A stretch of DNA of 64,000 nt from Clytia hemisphaerica. Its lineage: Eukaryota > Cnidaria > Hydrozoa > Leptothecata > Clytiidae. A program made the position numbers and the translations under genes. The stretch is taken from the NCBI GenBank assembly GCA_902728285.1, contig CACVBU010000064.1, forward strand, positions 356,718-420,717, read 5' to 3'. Positions 1 to 10,460 of this stretch are shown here, piece after piece (positions within the stretch are counted from its first letter, which is position 1; each line of letters begins with the position of its first letter). Below the pieces are notes generated by a model. It made no database searches. It saw nothing but the letters and a program-made list of their open reading frames with translations, and was not told the origin of the DNA.

Positions 1-388
1 ATAGATACGTGGATATGTAGATACATAGATGTGTAGATATGTAGATGCATAGATACACGGATGCGTAGATATGTAGATACATAGATACATGGATATGTAG
101 ATACATAGATGTGTAGATATGTAGATACATAGATACATGGATGCGTAGATGCATAGATACATAGATACATGGATGTGTAGATACATAGATACATAGATAC
201 GTGGATATGTAGATACATAGATGTGTAGATATGTAGATGCATAGATACACGGATGCGTAGATACGTAGATACATAGATACATGGATATGTAGATACATAG
301 ATGTGTAGATATGTAGATACATAGATACATGGATGCGTTGATATGTAGATACATAGATACATGGATGCGTAGATATGTAGATACATAG
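1..388. repeat. 8-bp satellite (AGATACAT)n, left block
   Basis: Uninterrupted array of 8-bp units AGATACAT with variants GGATGCGT, AGATATGT and AGATGTGT, running from the window edge to the end of the Penelope-like element. A second block of the same satellite lies on the far side of that element. Confidence 0.9.
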
Positions 389-551
389 ATATCAGTCAAT
401 AATAGAGACTAGTTTATTTTCCGATACTCGGAGTTTCGTGCCGTTTCAAGCAGTCTTCAGTCAGATTTTAAAAAATTACAAAAACGACATTCGCAATGTC
501 AATCTTCAATTATACAGTTTAGTGTCTTCATTTGTCAAAATTGACGTCATT

Positions 552-1026
552 TCAGTCTTTGCTGTCAAACAAGGCAAGGGTGTGCTTGTTGACATGTCTA
601 CATTTTGATATCAGTTCAGATTTTGAGTTCATGATGTCACCGAATTTTGTGGCGATTTCAAGCTTCTCATTTAAACAAAGATTGCATTTCATCGAGGCTC
701 GTTGGAATCCGCCAGTTCGTCTAACGATTTTCCACGATACGGTTGGGTTCTTGTTTTGGCGTTTGAATTTCCAATATTGTTTGGAAAGTTCTGTTTCGTT
801 TTCATACCGCTCGTGATTTTTAAACGACTTCTTGTGGTTGCTGAACCGTTTTTTGAATGTAGTTTCAGCGAGACCGATGTACTTCATTGGAACGGTATCG
901 TCATTAGTATCGTCATCGATCGATATTGTGGCTTCATAAATTGTGTTTTCGGCGAGCATGGACATTTCCATTCAGCGGGCATTGGTTTTTCACGATACAG
1001 TTGCAGGTAGGAACATCTTGGTTGTT
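552..1026 (-). pseudogene. GIY-YIG endonuclease domain of a Penelope-like element, frameshifted
   Basis: The ORF at 552-971 has the GIY-YIG endonuclease hallmarks of Penelope-like elements: IYEA, then KYIGL, the catalytic arginine region FKKRFSNH, ELSKQYW, KCNLCLNEKLEI and the C-terminal SELISKCRH. In these elements the domain nicks target DNA for insertion. Directly upstream on the same strand (about 962-1026), a different frame encodes the Cys-rich linker CNC...CPLNG that normally precedes this domain. The two are separated by a frameshift near 960, and the upstream part is cut off by the transposon at 1036. The piece therefore looks inactive. Family assignment is confident; the subfamily was not determined. 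Confidence 0.8.
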
Positions 1027-1035
1027 GGTCGGCTT

Positions 1036-1464
1036 CGAGGGGTAAATCACTTCGAAAAAAGCGTACGAAATGATTTTGATTTTGATTTTTGATTTTTTTT
1101 TTTTTTATTTTTTTTGTTTTTTTTTGATTTTTGATTTTTTTTTTTTGATTTTTTGATTTTTGTGATTTTTTTTTTTTGATTTTTTGATTTTTTTGTGTTT
1201 TTTTTGATTTTTTGTGATTTTTTTGTGATTTTTGATTTTTTGTGATTTTGATTTTTTGTGATTTCTTTTTGATTTTGATTTTTTTTGTGATTTTTTTGTG
1301 CTTTCTTTTTGATTTTTGATTTTTTTTCTGATTTTTTTGTGATTTTTTTTTGTGCTTTTTGTTTTTTTTTGATTTTTTGTGATTTTTTGATTTTTTTTTT
1401 TTTTTGTGATTTTTTTTTTTTGATTTTTTTTTTTTTTCTGTGATTTTTTTTTTGTGATTTTTTT

Positions 1465-1495
<31 letters not shown>

Positions 1496-1972
1496 GTGAT
1501 TTTTTTGTGTTTTTTTGATTTTTTGTGATTTTTTTTTGATTTTTTTTTGATTTTTTTTGTGATTTTTTTGATTTTTTTTGTGATTTTTTTGTGATTTTTT
1601 TTTTTTTTGTGATTTTTTTGTGATTTTTTTTGATTTTTGTGATTTTTTTTTTTGATTTTTTTTTTTGATTTTTTTCTGTGATTTTTTTGTGATTTTTTTT
1701 GTTTTTTTGATTTTTTTGTGTTTTTTTTTTGATTTTTGATTTTTTTTTTTGATTTTTTGTGATTTTTTTGATTTTTTTGATTTTTTTTGATTTTTTGATT
1801 TTTCGTGATTTTTTTTTTTTGATTTTGATTTTTCTGTGATTTTTTTTTTTTTGATTTTTTTGATTTTTTGTGTTTTTTTGTGATTTTTTGATTTTTTGAT
1901 TTTGTTTTTTTGTGAATTTTTGTGATTTTTCTAGAGAGTGTACGAGATTTTTTTCGAGTAATTTACCCCTCG
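1036..1972. mobile_element. TIR element, CGAGGGGTAAAT family, copy 1
   Basis: Ends are inverted copies of CGAGGGGTAAAT. The 8-bp duplication GTCGGCTT flanks it at 1028-1035 and 1973-1980. Between the roughly 35-bp ends lies almost nothing but low-complexity sequence of T runs punctuated by GATT and GTGATT (1072-1930). It is inserted in the Penelope-like element. The second copy is at 58012-58762. No ORF. The 8-bp duplication fits hAT, P or Merlin superfamilies, but the termini match none that I can name. Confidence 0.85.
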
Positions 1973-2142
1973 GTCGGCTTGAGGATACGAATTTTTGTAA
2001 TTTTTTAAAATCTGACTGAAGACTGCCTGAAACGGCACGAAACTCCGAGTATCGGAAAATAAACTAGTCTCTATTATTGACTGATATATCGCTCTACCGA
2101 TGGTATAGAGCACTATCTTGAATCGCAAGTCAGATTTGCAAA

Positions 2143-2397
2143 TAGATACATAGATACATAGATACGTGGATACGTAGATGCATAGATTTGTAGATATGAA
2201 GATACATAGATACATGGATGCGTAGATATGTAGATATATAGATACATAGATACATGGATATGTAGATACATAGATACATAGATACATAGATGCGTAGATA
2301 TGTAGATACATAGATACATAGATATATAGATACATACATAGATGTGTAGATATGTAGATATATAGATACATAGATACATAGATACATAGATATCCAA
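2143..2397. repeat. 8-bp satellite (AGATACAT)n, right block
   Basis: Continuation of the satellite that occupies 1-388, on the other side of the Penelope-like element. A non-repeat spacer (2089-2142) separates it from the inverted tail. Confidence 0.9.
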
Positions 2398-2627
2398 TAG
2401 ATAAAAAGTATAGTATGTATTAGATAAAAGGATAATACATAAAGACCAATGATACGTGGCATTCTATCCGAATTTGGAGATCAGTGATTCGAACGTGTGG
2501 TTTTATTCCCTGGTTTCCCAGTGTTTCCCATTGGGCAAGTTCACATGCATTGGACCTGATTGGACGTTCCAAAAGTAGTTTCGGACACTTTCGGACCCAT
2601 TTTTCTTCGAAACTATTTTCTTCAAGC

Positions 2628-2663
2628 ATGTCAGATGAACCAGATATTAAAGCAGCAACTAAG
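2628..2663 (+). CDS. DMAC1/TMEM261-like protein, exon 1 of 3
   Basis: ATG opens MSDEPDIKAATK (12 codons, phase 0) and runs into a consensus donor, AAG|GTATGA. The next compatible coding exon on this strand is 13464-13593, which also starts in phase 0, so I join them across a 10.8 kb intron (2664-13463) filled with mobile elements. The 2440-2627 stretch upstream is unique sequence and a plausible 5' UTR and promoter. The start is inferred from the ATG, the acidic lysine-rich N terminus and the donor site. The link to exon 2 is inference and needs transcript evidence. Confidence 0.55.
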
Positions 2664-2924
2664 GTATGAAATTAAACTAATACAATTAAGGTTCCTATTG
2701 TGTATTGATAATTTTTTTAGGCTGGTTGTGATGATGATGTATAGCTATATATATCTATATACTCAGCAAAGTTCTTTTATTTTTTATAAAGTGTTATCAA
2801 GCTTTTTTTGCCTTAATTTTAGTCAATTCAAAGTTGTGATGTATGGCTACCTTTATGTAAAACTTTCAAGCTGATTTTATTTAGTAATTTGAAGATAAAT
2901 TTTTTGCATGGCCAGACGATCTCA

Positions 2925-3017
2925 ATCGAACGGAATTGGCGATCAAACCAGTCGAACCAAATCGAGCGCAATCGACTGATTGAAATTCAATTGTCGAACG
3001 CAATTGAATCTCAATCG
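2925..3017. repeat. Degenerate ATCGAAC-rich repeat
   Basis: Loosely repeated and partly self-complementary AATCGAAC / CAATCGA words. Similar blocks occur at 7494-7632, 7790-7862 and, more weakly, 13021-13095. Confidence 0.5.
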
Positions 3018-3537
3018 AATTTTTTGCAGAGAGATGCATCTTCGCAATGCTCAAAACATGGCCAAGTTCAATTTTAGAGAAATTTTTTTTTGCAGATTTT
3101 CATTGGATTTTTTTCGTTAATTATGCCTTTTTTTTTTTCTAAATAAAACATTATTTATAAGAATGTCCACCATTAAGCATGGTTCAATTTTCAATGAAAC
3201 TGATTTTGGTACAGGGAACTTTCCGGTTTGTGTAAACCGCAGGTTACAGGTCACAGGTTACAGGTTACAGGTCGGTGATGACAGGTTGACTCTAATCAAT
3301 GTCATTGCAGAGGAAAATGTTTGGAAAACACAAAGAATTATCAAAAACATAATTCTCAAGCAATTTCATCCATATAAAAACCATTTCAAACATCAAAATT
3401 TAACCATGTGCTTTTATCAATCTTTCGCAGTTTGCGCCGTGTATAATGCAGACCAGAAAATATTTGAAACCATATTATACGTATAACAGGTATATTACAT
3501 ATTGTAATGCTTGTAATGTTATATGATGGTTACATAT

Positions 3538-4107
3538 GGGGCCATTCAAAAAGTACGTTCGTCCAAATTTCCCTATTTTCAGACCCCCCTCCCCCCTTGT
3601 TTGTCAGCGTTCGTTTTGAAGTACCCCCCCCCTTTGTACGTATCAATATTTTTACCCCCCCCCCCCCCCCCGATTTTTCGATTTCACGATTTCAAGATAA
3701 TTTGAGAATTTAGACAAGGCAAGTTCAAAGAATATGATTTTAGCGTTATTCTTTAATCTTATCGCACCTTAAGTTTTTGCTCTCTAATTATCTAATAATT
3801 GCTAAACAATTATAACATACACAATTGTTTAGGGGATTAACAATTATCTTCGGTTATCGATTCAAAGAAAAAATGTAATTAGGAGATAGATAGAAAAATA
3901 TTTTTCATAGACTAAGTTAAAAGTCACGCTTGTGACAAGCACCCCCCCCCGCAAAAGCGAACGTACACAGATCGACTTGACCCCCCCTCCCCTCGTTCGT
4001 TTTCGTTCGCTTTTTTGCTGACCCCCTCCCCCCCCGTTCGTTTTCGTTCGCATTTTTGCTGACCCCCTCCCCCCCCTCGGCGACGAACGTACTTTTTGAA
4101 TGGCCCC
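3538..4107. mobile_element. MITE with GGGGCCATTC termini
   Basis: 26-bp perfect TIR beginning GGGGCCATTCAAAAAGTACG, flanked by TAT on both sides (3-bp duplication, or TA). The termini recall ISL2EU/Harbinger-type miniature elements, which is inference. The interior carries long C runs (3590-3670 and 3942-4075) and no meaningful ORF. Confidence 0.75.
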
Positions 4108-4184
4108 TATGATAAAACACGTATCGCTCTAAAACTACCTTCTCAGAGAACTCACTGGTGTTTTTCTCTTGTAAGACATGATAT

Positions 4185-4607
4185 TTTGTGATTCTGTCAA
4201 TATTTTTGTCAAAAATTGTCATTAAGTCATTAAAATAACAATTGAATGATTTAATTAGTTTCATCCTTCTAAAACCACTCTCTTAGGGACCTCACAAGCT
4301 TCTGATTGGTGCCGTTTTATATCCATTCACACTATCAACATCACATTCTGTATTATAAATATTTTTCGTGTTTTTGTCTTTTCTTGCATCAGATTTTATG
4401 ATTCTGTTAATATTTTTGTCAAAAATTGTCATTAAGACATTAAAATAATAATTGAATAATTAATTAGTTCCATCCTTCTAAAACCACTCTCTTAGGGACC
4501 TTGCAAGCTTCTGTTTGGTGCCATTTTTTATCCATTCACACCATCTACATCACATTTTGCATGATAAATATTTTTCGTGCTTTTGTCTTGTTAGGCATCA
4601 TGCTTTA
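4185..4607. repeat. Tandem repeat, about 212-bp unit, two copies
   Basis: 'gattctgt.aatatttttgtc' through 'cttctg.ttggtgcc' is repeated at about 4188 and 4400 with high identity. The second copy is interrupted at its next repeat by the element at 4611. Confidence 0.7.
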
Positions 4608-4754
4608 TGAGGCCGACCCTAAAAAAAAAAAAGTTTCCGGTCCACCGGCCGGGTGAAATTTTTTTTCGTTGTCACCCGGCCGCATTTTTTTTTCATAAGA
4701 ACCAATAGATAACAGAGGAAACTTTCTTCTTAAAAAACTTTACTCATTTAAACT

Positions 4755-4852
4755 CCCAGCTGGCACACAACGTTGTTTCGACGTTTATATAACGTTAAAA
4801 AGGCGTTATAAACATTAGATGGACGTTGAAACAATGTTGTGTACCAGCTGGG
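4755..4852. mobile_element. 98-bp palindromic MITE
   Basis: Inverted arms CCCAGCTGGCACACAACGTT and its near complement, flanked by CT on both sides. Nested inside the GGCCGACCCT element. Confidence 0.7.
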
Positions 4853-5112
4853 CTGTTACATCGTTCTCGTTGCTATATAACACTCTTAAAAAAGTTTGTT
4901 TGTTTAGCATGACAGCATGCTTTCTGGACATTACGGATCAAATAAACAGTGTTATGCATTTTAAATGAGTGAAGAAAATTTTTCTTTGTCTAGGATAGGA
5001 GGATTTCTGAACGTTAAAGATCAAATAGATAGTGTTATGCATATTAAATGAGTGAAGAAAATCTTTCTTTGTCTAGGAGGCTTTCTGAATGTTAAAGATC
5101 AAATAAGTATAT

Positions 5113-5261
5113 GTAATCACATGATAACGAGTGCAATTCGAATATAATTGCATGAGTGATTTTTTTGTTATTAATTTTCCGAGTCCGAAAGGACGAGGAA
5201 AATTTGAAACAAAAAAATCATGAGTGCAATTTTCGAATTGTACCAGTTATTATGTGATTAC
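5113..5261. mobile_element. Palindromic MITE, GTAATCACAT arms
   Basis: Nearly the whole 149 bp folds on itself. Arms start GTAATCACATGATAAC and include 'gtgcaattcgaa'. Nested inside 4611-5901. Confidence 0.65.
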
Positions 5262-6143
5262 GAGCTAATCGCACAATGACTGTCACTACTTTTTCCCAGT
5301 TAGGAAAGTAAATTACAGAAATTACACTGAGAGTTTTATCTTTTTCTCTTCTCTTTATATCTTTCTTTTAGTGTTGTTTTTGATTTTCTTTCTCACAAAA
5401 TAAATTTCGAATGCAATTAAAACGTTCGATGCAAAAAAAATGTAAGAAAAAACATTTAAATCAATTTTGTAAACATTGGCGCGGCATTGGAGAGTGTGAT
5501 TAACGATTAAATGCTCTCTACAGGATGCAATTAACGATTAAATTGCTCTCTTTGAGGGCGTGCCAAATAAGAAAAAATAACCCATCGTGCGATTAATAGT
5601 GTTATGCATTAAATGAGTGAAAAAAAAGAACTTTTTTCTAAAAAATGACGCTTTTTGAAGATGACTTTTTACAAATTTTCTTCATGTCTTTTGAATATGT
5701 GAAGCAAATTTAAAGAATTATAGCTCAAAATTTAAGTTGGCCTTTCTTCTTTCTAACGGTGAAAAGATTTTTGTAACAGTTTCTAATTTTTTTGATTAGA
5801 AATCATGAAAAGGACCAAAAAAAAATTTTTCCCGGCCGCCCGCATGACTTTTTTTTTCGTCACCCGGTGGACCGGAAACCAAAAAATTTTTAGGGTCGGC
5901 CTGATTTTGTCATTATTTTTGTAAGTAAATGTCACTAGGTTGTTATTCTATACAATTGTCATTTTATAATATCTAAATAACATGTATTACTTTTTTGTAA
6001 TTTAATGCGTTATGTATTGATGTTATGTTATGTATATATTATGATCTTATCATCTTTTTTCCGGTCTGCACTTTGTTGACCTGTGACCTGTAACCTGTAA
6101 CCTGCGACCTGTTACCTGTGGTTTACACAAACCGGGAACTTTC

Positions 6144-6399
6144 TAAAAATCGCCAGAACAGCCGAGAATCGGATCTCTTGAATTTCTCGAGTTGTTCTTG
6201 TATTATTCTGCATTTTCATACGATTGTTGTCATTTTTCAATTGTTGGCCCAGCGTTAGCGAACGGGCCTTTCAAAAGCAACTGTCTGTTTGTCCGTCCCA
6301 CTTTCGCTTTCGTTTTTACAAAAACCGTGCTCCTTCTAAATTTTAGACTAGCAAGCATCCGTATTGCGTATTGTATTCAGTGAAGGGAGTGACTCTGTT
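6144..6399. other. No gene seen
   Basis: Tail of repeat fragment D followed by unique AT-rich intron sequence. No exon-like segment recognised. Confidence 0.5.
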
Positions 6400-6822
6400 C
6401 ATAGTGTCCTCCCCCCCTGGATTCAGGGGGGGAAAGAATTTTTTTTGAAGCCAGGGTGGGGAAAAACGAGGGGGGGATGGAAAATTTTCATTCTAGGCAT
6501 GGGGGGGGGGGGGGGGGGGACTCACCAAAATCAATTCAAAATTGAAAAACATCTGGTTTTATGAGATGATATAGCATAATGCTTAGTTTTATTAATATTA
6601 TGGTTTAAAAACAACCATCCTTTCCATTTCTTCTTGAATTAGAACTACCTTAGGGAAAACAATAAGCGTTAAGTTCATCAAATTACAGCTTTTTAATTTT
6701 TTGCTTGAGGGGGGGGACAGAGAAATTTTTGGAGGCAGGGTGGGGAAAAATGAGGGGGGGGGGGGATTTGGAAAAATTTTCATTCTAGGCATGGGGGGGA
6801 AGAGACCCTGAAGGACACTATG
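6400..6822. mobile_element. G-run TIR element
   Basis: Inverted ends CATAGTGTCCT / GGACACTATG flanked by CTGTT (6395-6399 and 6823-6827). Two direct copies of a roughly 95-bp module ('gcagggtggggaaaaa.gagggg...cattctaggcatgggg') lie near each end. Long G runs (up to 18) could form quadruplexes. No ORF. Confidence 0.65.
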
Positions 6823-7184
6823 CTGTTGCAAGCGGAGCTGCAGAGTGAAATACAACGATTAGTTACTAGTCTATCTAAGTTATTGTTGTTGTAGATCTCG
6901 CGCTCTTTGCATTTTATAGCTCAAAATGGTGGATTAAGTGCAACTCTTTTTTTTTTCTCCTCCTGAAATATCAGACCAACTCCAGACCAACTCTGACATT
7001 TTCAGACGCTGTTGTTTCATTGATTGTTGCTGATTACAGATTTATTGATATACAATCGTTATTTTTCGTGATTATTCATCCTTTTACTGTGTTGTTTGCT
7101 ACTTGCTCATTTGTAAAACAAGAAGAGGTATGTATTTTTTTTGGAATATAAATTTTTCAGATCGAGTAGAATAGGCCACTAAAC

Positions 7185-7351
7185 GTCTAATCCTGACCAC
7201 CCCTTTCTAATCCAGACCTACCTCTAAAACAAACAATTTTTCCAAATTTAGATGGTATTTTATATTGGTAAAGTAAAGACAGCATTTTCTGTAAATTAGA
7301 GGTAGGTCAGGACTGGTCAGGATTAGAAAGGAGGGGTGGTCAGGATTAGAC
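7185..7351. mobile_element. Small MITE, GTCTAATCCTGACC arms
   Basis: About 45-bp inverted arms starting GTCTAATCCTGACCACCCC with internal repetition of 'ctaatcc.gacc'. Short AT-rich centre. No coding. Confidence 0.7.
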
Positions 7352-7493
7352 AATCTGACGGTATCAGATTCAAGATTTTTCTGCTATAAAAATGATTCTG
7401 TATTGGAAATCCAGTACTTTCAAAGTCTTTTGTCGTCCACCCCCTATAACGGACTACTTAAACTGGAACAGCCCAATGCCCGTTTTCAGACAA

Positions 7494-7862
7494 TGTCAAT
7501 CGAACGCCGAATCAATCAAACAGAATCGAACGCAATCGAATGATGCGATTAATTCGATTGTCGAATACAATTTAATTGCAATCGAATATTACCCAGGAAT
7601 TATGCTGTTCGATTATGAGATATAATCGAATCAATTGAGTAGGTGTGCCGCATTTAATTTTTGTGATTTTAGGTGCGCTTTTTAAATAGAGGGTGGCTTT
7701 AATAGGGGGCGGCGCTTAATAGAGGGCGGCGCTTAATAGAGGGCGGCGCTTAATAGAGGGAATTCTGTGGTCGCCGCCTTGTCTGATCAAACGCAATCGA
7801 ACATCATTGTCCATGAATTGAACGAATCAAACGTAATCAACAGTCAATCGAACCAATCGTTA
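7494..7862. repeat. ATCGAAC-rich degenerate repeats and a 20-bp tandem array
   Basis: 7494-7632 and 7790-7862 are degenerate AATCGAAC repeats. 7688-7762 is a tandem array of a roughly 20-bp unit with core GGCGGCGCTTAATAGAG, about four copies, and is a local GC-rich spot. Confidence 0.65.
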
Positions 7863-8670
7863 ACGCATGTCCCTGGCAACCCCCAGAAATTTCCAGGGCA
7901 ATATGGGGGTAGACATTAATTGCTCGTTTTTCCTCTTGCCTTTTCTTCCGCTCTACCCCGAAATTGAGCATGACGAAAGAGAGAACGGCCACAATCATTG
8001 CCTAGTGAAATTTTGGACAGTCAATTTGGCTGTGTTTGAATAACATATTCTCTTTTACATCTTAGGGGTCTTTGACAAAAGATTTTCAAATTTTTTATCG
8101 GTATTTTTGGCCGATTAGGGGGGAGGAGTTCCAACTACATACCGATAAAAAAGCAAGTATTGTGACGAGAATCTTTTTAGCAAATTTCTTTCTGATTTCG
8201 TCCACAAACTCCACTGAAATCATGCAATTTCACTTGCTTTCACCTTCGCGCACAAATTCGCAACTTTAAAAGTACAGTTTTGAATTAGCTTTAATAAAAA
8301 CCTCTTTTTTCATTGGCCAGCGCACTGCCTTTTCTTTTAAAATGTTGGGAATTCACTGGAATTCATTGCGTCTTTTTTAAAACTTTTGGAACTAATTTTC
8401 ACGGTTTTTCTCAAAAATTATTATTGTAATTTTTATGTGTTACACCAGGATCAACTGTGAAAATTTTAGAATGGAACTACTGTAACCGCAAAAATTTATT
8501 CCCGCAAAATGCAATTTTTCTGATTTTTTTACGGACCGTGAGAATTAGTTCCCTTTAAGGTACATAGAATAAACATAGCAGAAATATTATTAGAACAACC
8601 TTTCATCTGCTTCAAAATGGTTATAAAATTGGTAAATTTTTAAATTCTTTGATGTTAAATTAATATTTTC
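7863..8670. other. No gene seen; fragment of a CCTTAAGGGAACT-type element near 8490-8575
   Basis: Intronic sequence. 8490-8575 ('cgcaaaaatttattcccgc' to 'agttccctttaaggtac') resembles a degraded end of the TIR family at 54299-54642. Nothing coding recognised. Confidence 0.45.
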
Positions 8671-8680
8671 TTCCTTTCAG

Positions 8681-9600
8681 CTTGAAAACCAACTGTGTGG
8701 ACAACTCCTGATCAGTTGTCATCTCTGTCTTACCCATCATCTTGACTGATTTATTCAGGTTAGTACTTACTGAGATTGAGGGGGAATCGAAAGCATAGGT
8801 CTAACTTGACATCATTTTTCATTGCTTGCAGCAGGACTATGTAATAGCGAAGCTGGATGATGAACAAGAACTCTTTAGGAAACTGCATCTTTGTCTTTTC
8901 TATTGTTAACTGTTCATAATAGAAACCATCTCTGTACCCTTTATAAGTGTTCTATTTTTAAAACTTTTCGTACAGTAATTCTGCTCAGATTTTAACTGTT
9001 TTCATGGAAAAAAGTTCCCAGTAAGTAGATAGTCAAGAGCTTTCTCGTAAATGAAATTTATTTTTATCAGCATCATGTGTCATGAATTTGACTGGCTTTT
9101 TTTGATTTTTTTTGAATAACTTTGCATGTAAATATTTTCTTTGACTTATTAATTTCCAATTGATATGATGATGAATAGTATACATCTTTCTAAATTCCTT
9201 TTTTATTTCTTTTTACAGATTTCAAGACCAAAGGGTTACTAAACCCCTACTGAAGGGTTTTAAACCCTTCAACCAACCTACCTCAGATTACTTGGCATCA
9301 CCAGATTACCTGGAACAACCGCAGATTACTCGGCATTACTAGATTACTCGGCATTACTAGATTACTCGGAATTACTAGATTACTCGGAATTACTAGATTA
9401 CTCGGAATTACTAGATTACTCGGAATTACTGGATTACTCGGAATTACTAGATTACTCGGAATTACTAAATTACTCGGCTAATCAGAACTTGCGACATTAT
9501 CAGATTACTCAGCTTACTAAATCGACTCAGCTTACTTAACTTACTCGGCATATTCAGCTCACTTAATATTTATGTACTAGTATTGAAATTTAAATAAAGA
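8681..9600 (+). ncRNA. Possible spliced non-coding transcript or UTR
   Basis: Three acceptor-like sites occur on the plus strand: 'cttcctttcag|' before 8681, 'cattgcttgcag|' before 8832 and 'ctttttacag|' before 9220. A donor-like 'ATTCAG|GTTAGT' is at 8758, and AATAAA lies at about 9592. The first exon has no long ORF. The segment from 8832 reads about 25 codons (QDYVIAKLDDEQ...) before a stop. It could be an independent transcript inside the DMAC1-like intron, or chance. Confidence 0.25.
9280..9545. repeat. 18-bp minisatellite ATTACTCGGAATTACTAG
   Basis: Tandem units 'attactcgg(a/c)attactag' repeated about 10 times between 9300 and 9480, with degenerate units on both sides ('agattac.tgg'). 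Confidence 0.85.
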
Positions 9601-9678
9601 AATTTGATTAAAAATTGTCATTTTTTCATTTATTTCCAATTTAAAATTTCGAAGGAAATTTTGATGTTTTGAATAACT

Positions 9679-10170
9679 ATGATATCTTTAGATGCTTACC
9701 GTGCCTTAATAGGCAATTTTAATGGTACACGGCAACTAAACCTCCGTTCCATATATCGTCATCTAGTTTTAAACTCGCCTATTTCAAGTCAAGGGTTATC
9801 CCGATTTTTGAAGCCAGCCCCCTTTTTATTTGCGGCTCTATTATATTTAAGCATAATCCTTACAACTTGCGGTGATATTGAAACGAATCCCGGTCCTGTC
9901 ACTCTGCGCAAAGTAATTTGGGCATCTTTTAATCAAGGAAACTCCATTTTCGGTCCTCAAGCAGGCACCCAATGTATGTATATGTCCACATCAGCAATAA
10001 TATATTCTCATTTAAAGCCTCCTACAGATTGGGAAAGGTCTGATCGTGATACTATACTAAGATTAGGAAATAACTTATATAGAGGTCTGGGATACACAAA
10101 TGAATACATAGATTTAACCGACCTGCCTTCCCAATTAATCATAGAAAACGATTATTGTTGCCCCAGCTAA
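9679..10170 (+). CDS. 2A ribosome-skipping leader fused to a truncated C76-like peptidase domain
   Basis: 163-residue ORF. Residues 46-64 are a hydrophobic leader (FLFAALLYLSIILTTC). Residues 65-73 are GDIETNPGP, a perfect match to the 2A consensus D-x-E-x-NPGP, in which the ribosome fails to form the last Gly-Pro bond and releases two proteins. A hydrophobic segment before 2A is the arrangement described for 2A-like sequences in sea urchin retrotransposons and immune receptors. Downstream, residues 79-150 (ASFNQGN..FGPQAGTQCMYMS..IIYSH) resemble the start of the tegument-type deubiquitinating cysteine peptidase fold, with the candidate nucleophile Cys99. The frame stops before any His/Asp of such a site, so the peptidase is cut short. 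It sits inside the DMAC1-like intron and is probably part of a mobile element. Motif confidence is high; domain and element class are inference. Confidence 0.7.
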   Translation: MISLDAYRALIGNFNGTRQLNLRSIYRHLVLNSPISSQGLSRFLKPAPFLFAALLYLSIILTTCGDIETNPGPVTLRKVIWASFNQGNSIFGPQAGTQCMYMSTSAIIYSHLKPPTDWERSDRDTILRLGNNLYRGLGYTNEYIDLTDLPSQLIIENDYCCPS

Positions 10171-10337
10171 CCCCCGTCTTTGTATTTTTCTTTTTTGATT
10201 ATGCAACACTGTAGAGTATTGTACGATGACCCCTAACACCTTACTTTTCGCTTTTGCTGGGCCTTCATGCCCAACAGGCTACTTGTCTTATTACATCACT
10301 CTTCAGGTAGGTCCATCCAGCATGTAGCTTGTTCTAT

Positions 10338-10460
10338 ATTATCCGACTAATATTTCTAAATTTTGACTCAAAAGCATGGAATAATTTCAGATAGCTTGGG
10401 ATTTCAAATTATGATATTCTTAAGACACAGACTCTCAACTTTGGCATAGTATTTATTCAA
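10338..10460. repeat. Dispersed repeat, inverted partner at 21831-21965
   Basis: 'gactaatatttctaaattt' through 'ctcaactttggcat' reappears in reverse complement at 21831-21965 with a short insertion. Nothing coding. Confidence 0.7.

Larger units (their letters stand above)
389..2088 (-). mobile_element. 5'-truncated Penelope-like element with inverted tails
   Basis: Minus-strand Penelope-like retroelement remnant. It holds a GIY-YIG endonuclease ORF (552-971) followed by a roughly 97-bp tail (491 down to 389). A nearly identical tail lies in inverted orientation at 1991-2088, so the unit is bounded by inverted copies, as is common for the pLTRs of these elements. The tail carries CTGAAGA followed by a small stem and GAAAC, the core pattern of the hammerhead ribozymes reported in Penelope-like pLTRs; I could not complete stem III or the cleavage site. 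A separate DNA transposon (1036-1972) interrupts it, and satellite DNA flanks both ends. No reverse transcriptase domain remains. Confidence 0.75.
4611..5901. mobile_element. TIR element, GGCCGACCCT termini
   Basis: Starts GGCCGACCCTAAAAA and ends with its inverse. TGA flanks both ends (4608-4610, 5902-5904). The subterminal arms are also inverted ('ccggtccaccgg...cacccggccgc'). The 1.3 kb interior holds a 98-bp palindromic MITE (4755-4852), a roughly 90-bp tandem repeat with 'gttatgcat..taaatgagtgaag' (4915-5105 and again near 5600) and a second palindromic element (5113-5261). No transposase ORF. Confidence 0.75.
3224..6134. mobile_element. Foldback/Mutator-like element, GTAAACC family, copy 1
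   Basis: Perfect 9-bp duplication GGAACTTTC at 3215-3223 and 6135-6143. Ends are inverted: CGGTTTGTGTAAACC followed by arms built from heptamers AGGTTAC and AGGTCAC. Its 2.9 kb interior has no transposase and is mostly other elements (3538-4107 and 4611-5901) plus a roughly 212-bp tandem repeat (4185-4607). The second family member, 11939-12573, shares the termini and the adjacent 'accgg' segment. Confidence 0.85.
3018..6205. repeat. GGACCTACCT-family repeat, fragment D, split by an insertion
   Basis: 3018-3214 and 6144-6205 together match the part of copy B near 48600-48870 (the stretch with 'gcccacca..aagcatg' and 'aatcgccggaacagccg'). The Mutator-like element 3224-6134 split it, leaving a 9-bp duplication. 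Confidence 0.65.

Noticed and set aside
389..491. Complete hammerhead ribozyme
   Set aside because: CTGAAGA, a stem II and GAAAC are present, but the A15.1-U16.1 closure and cleavage triplet could not be placed; reported only as hammerhead-like.
1931..2462. Minus-strand ORFs rich in Tyr/Ile/Ser (YLCIYVST...)
   Set aside because: They are translations of the 8-bp satellite; all frames stay open because the unit contains no stop in some registers.
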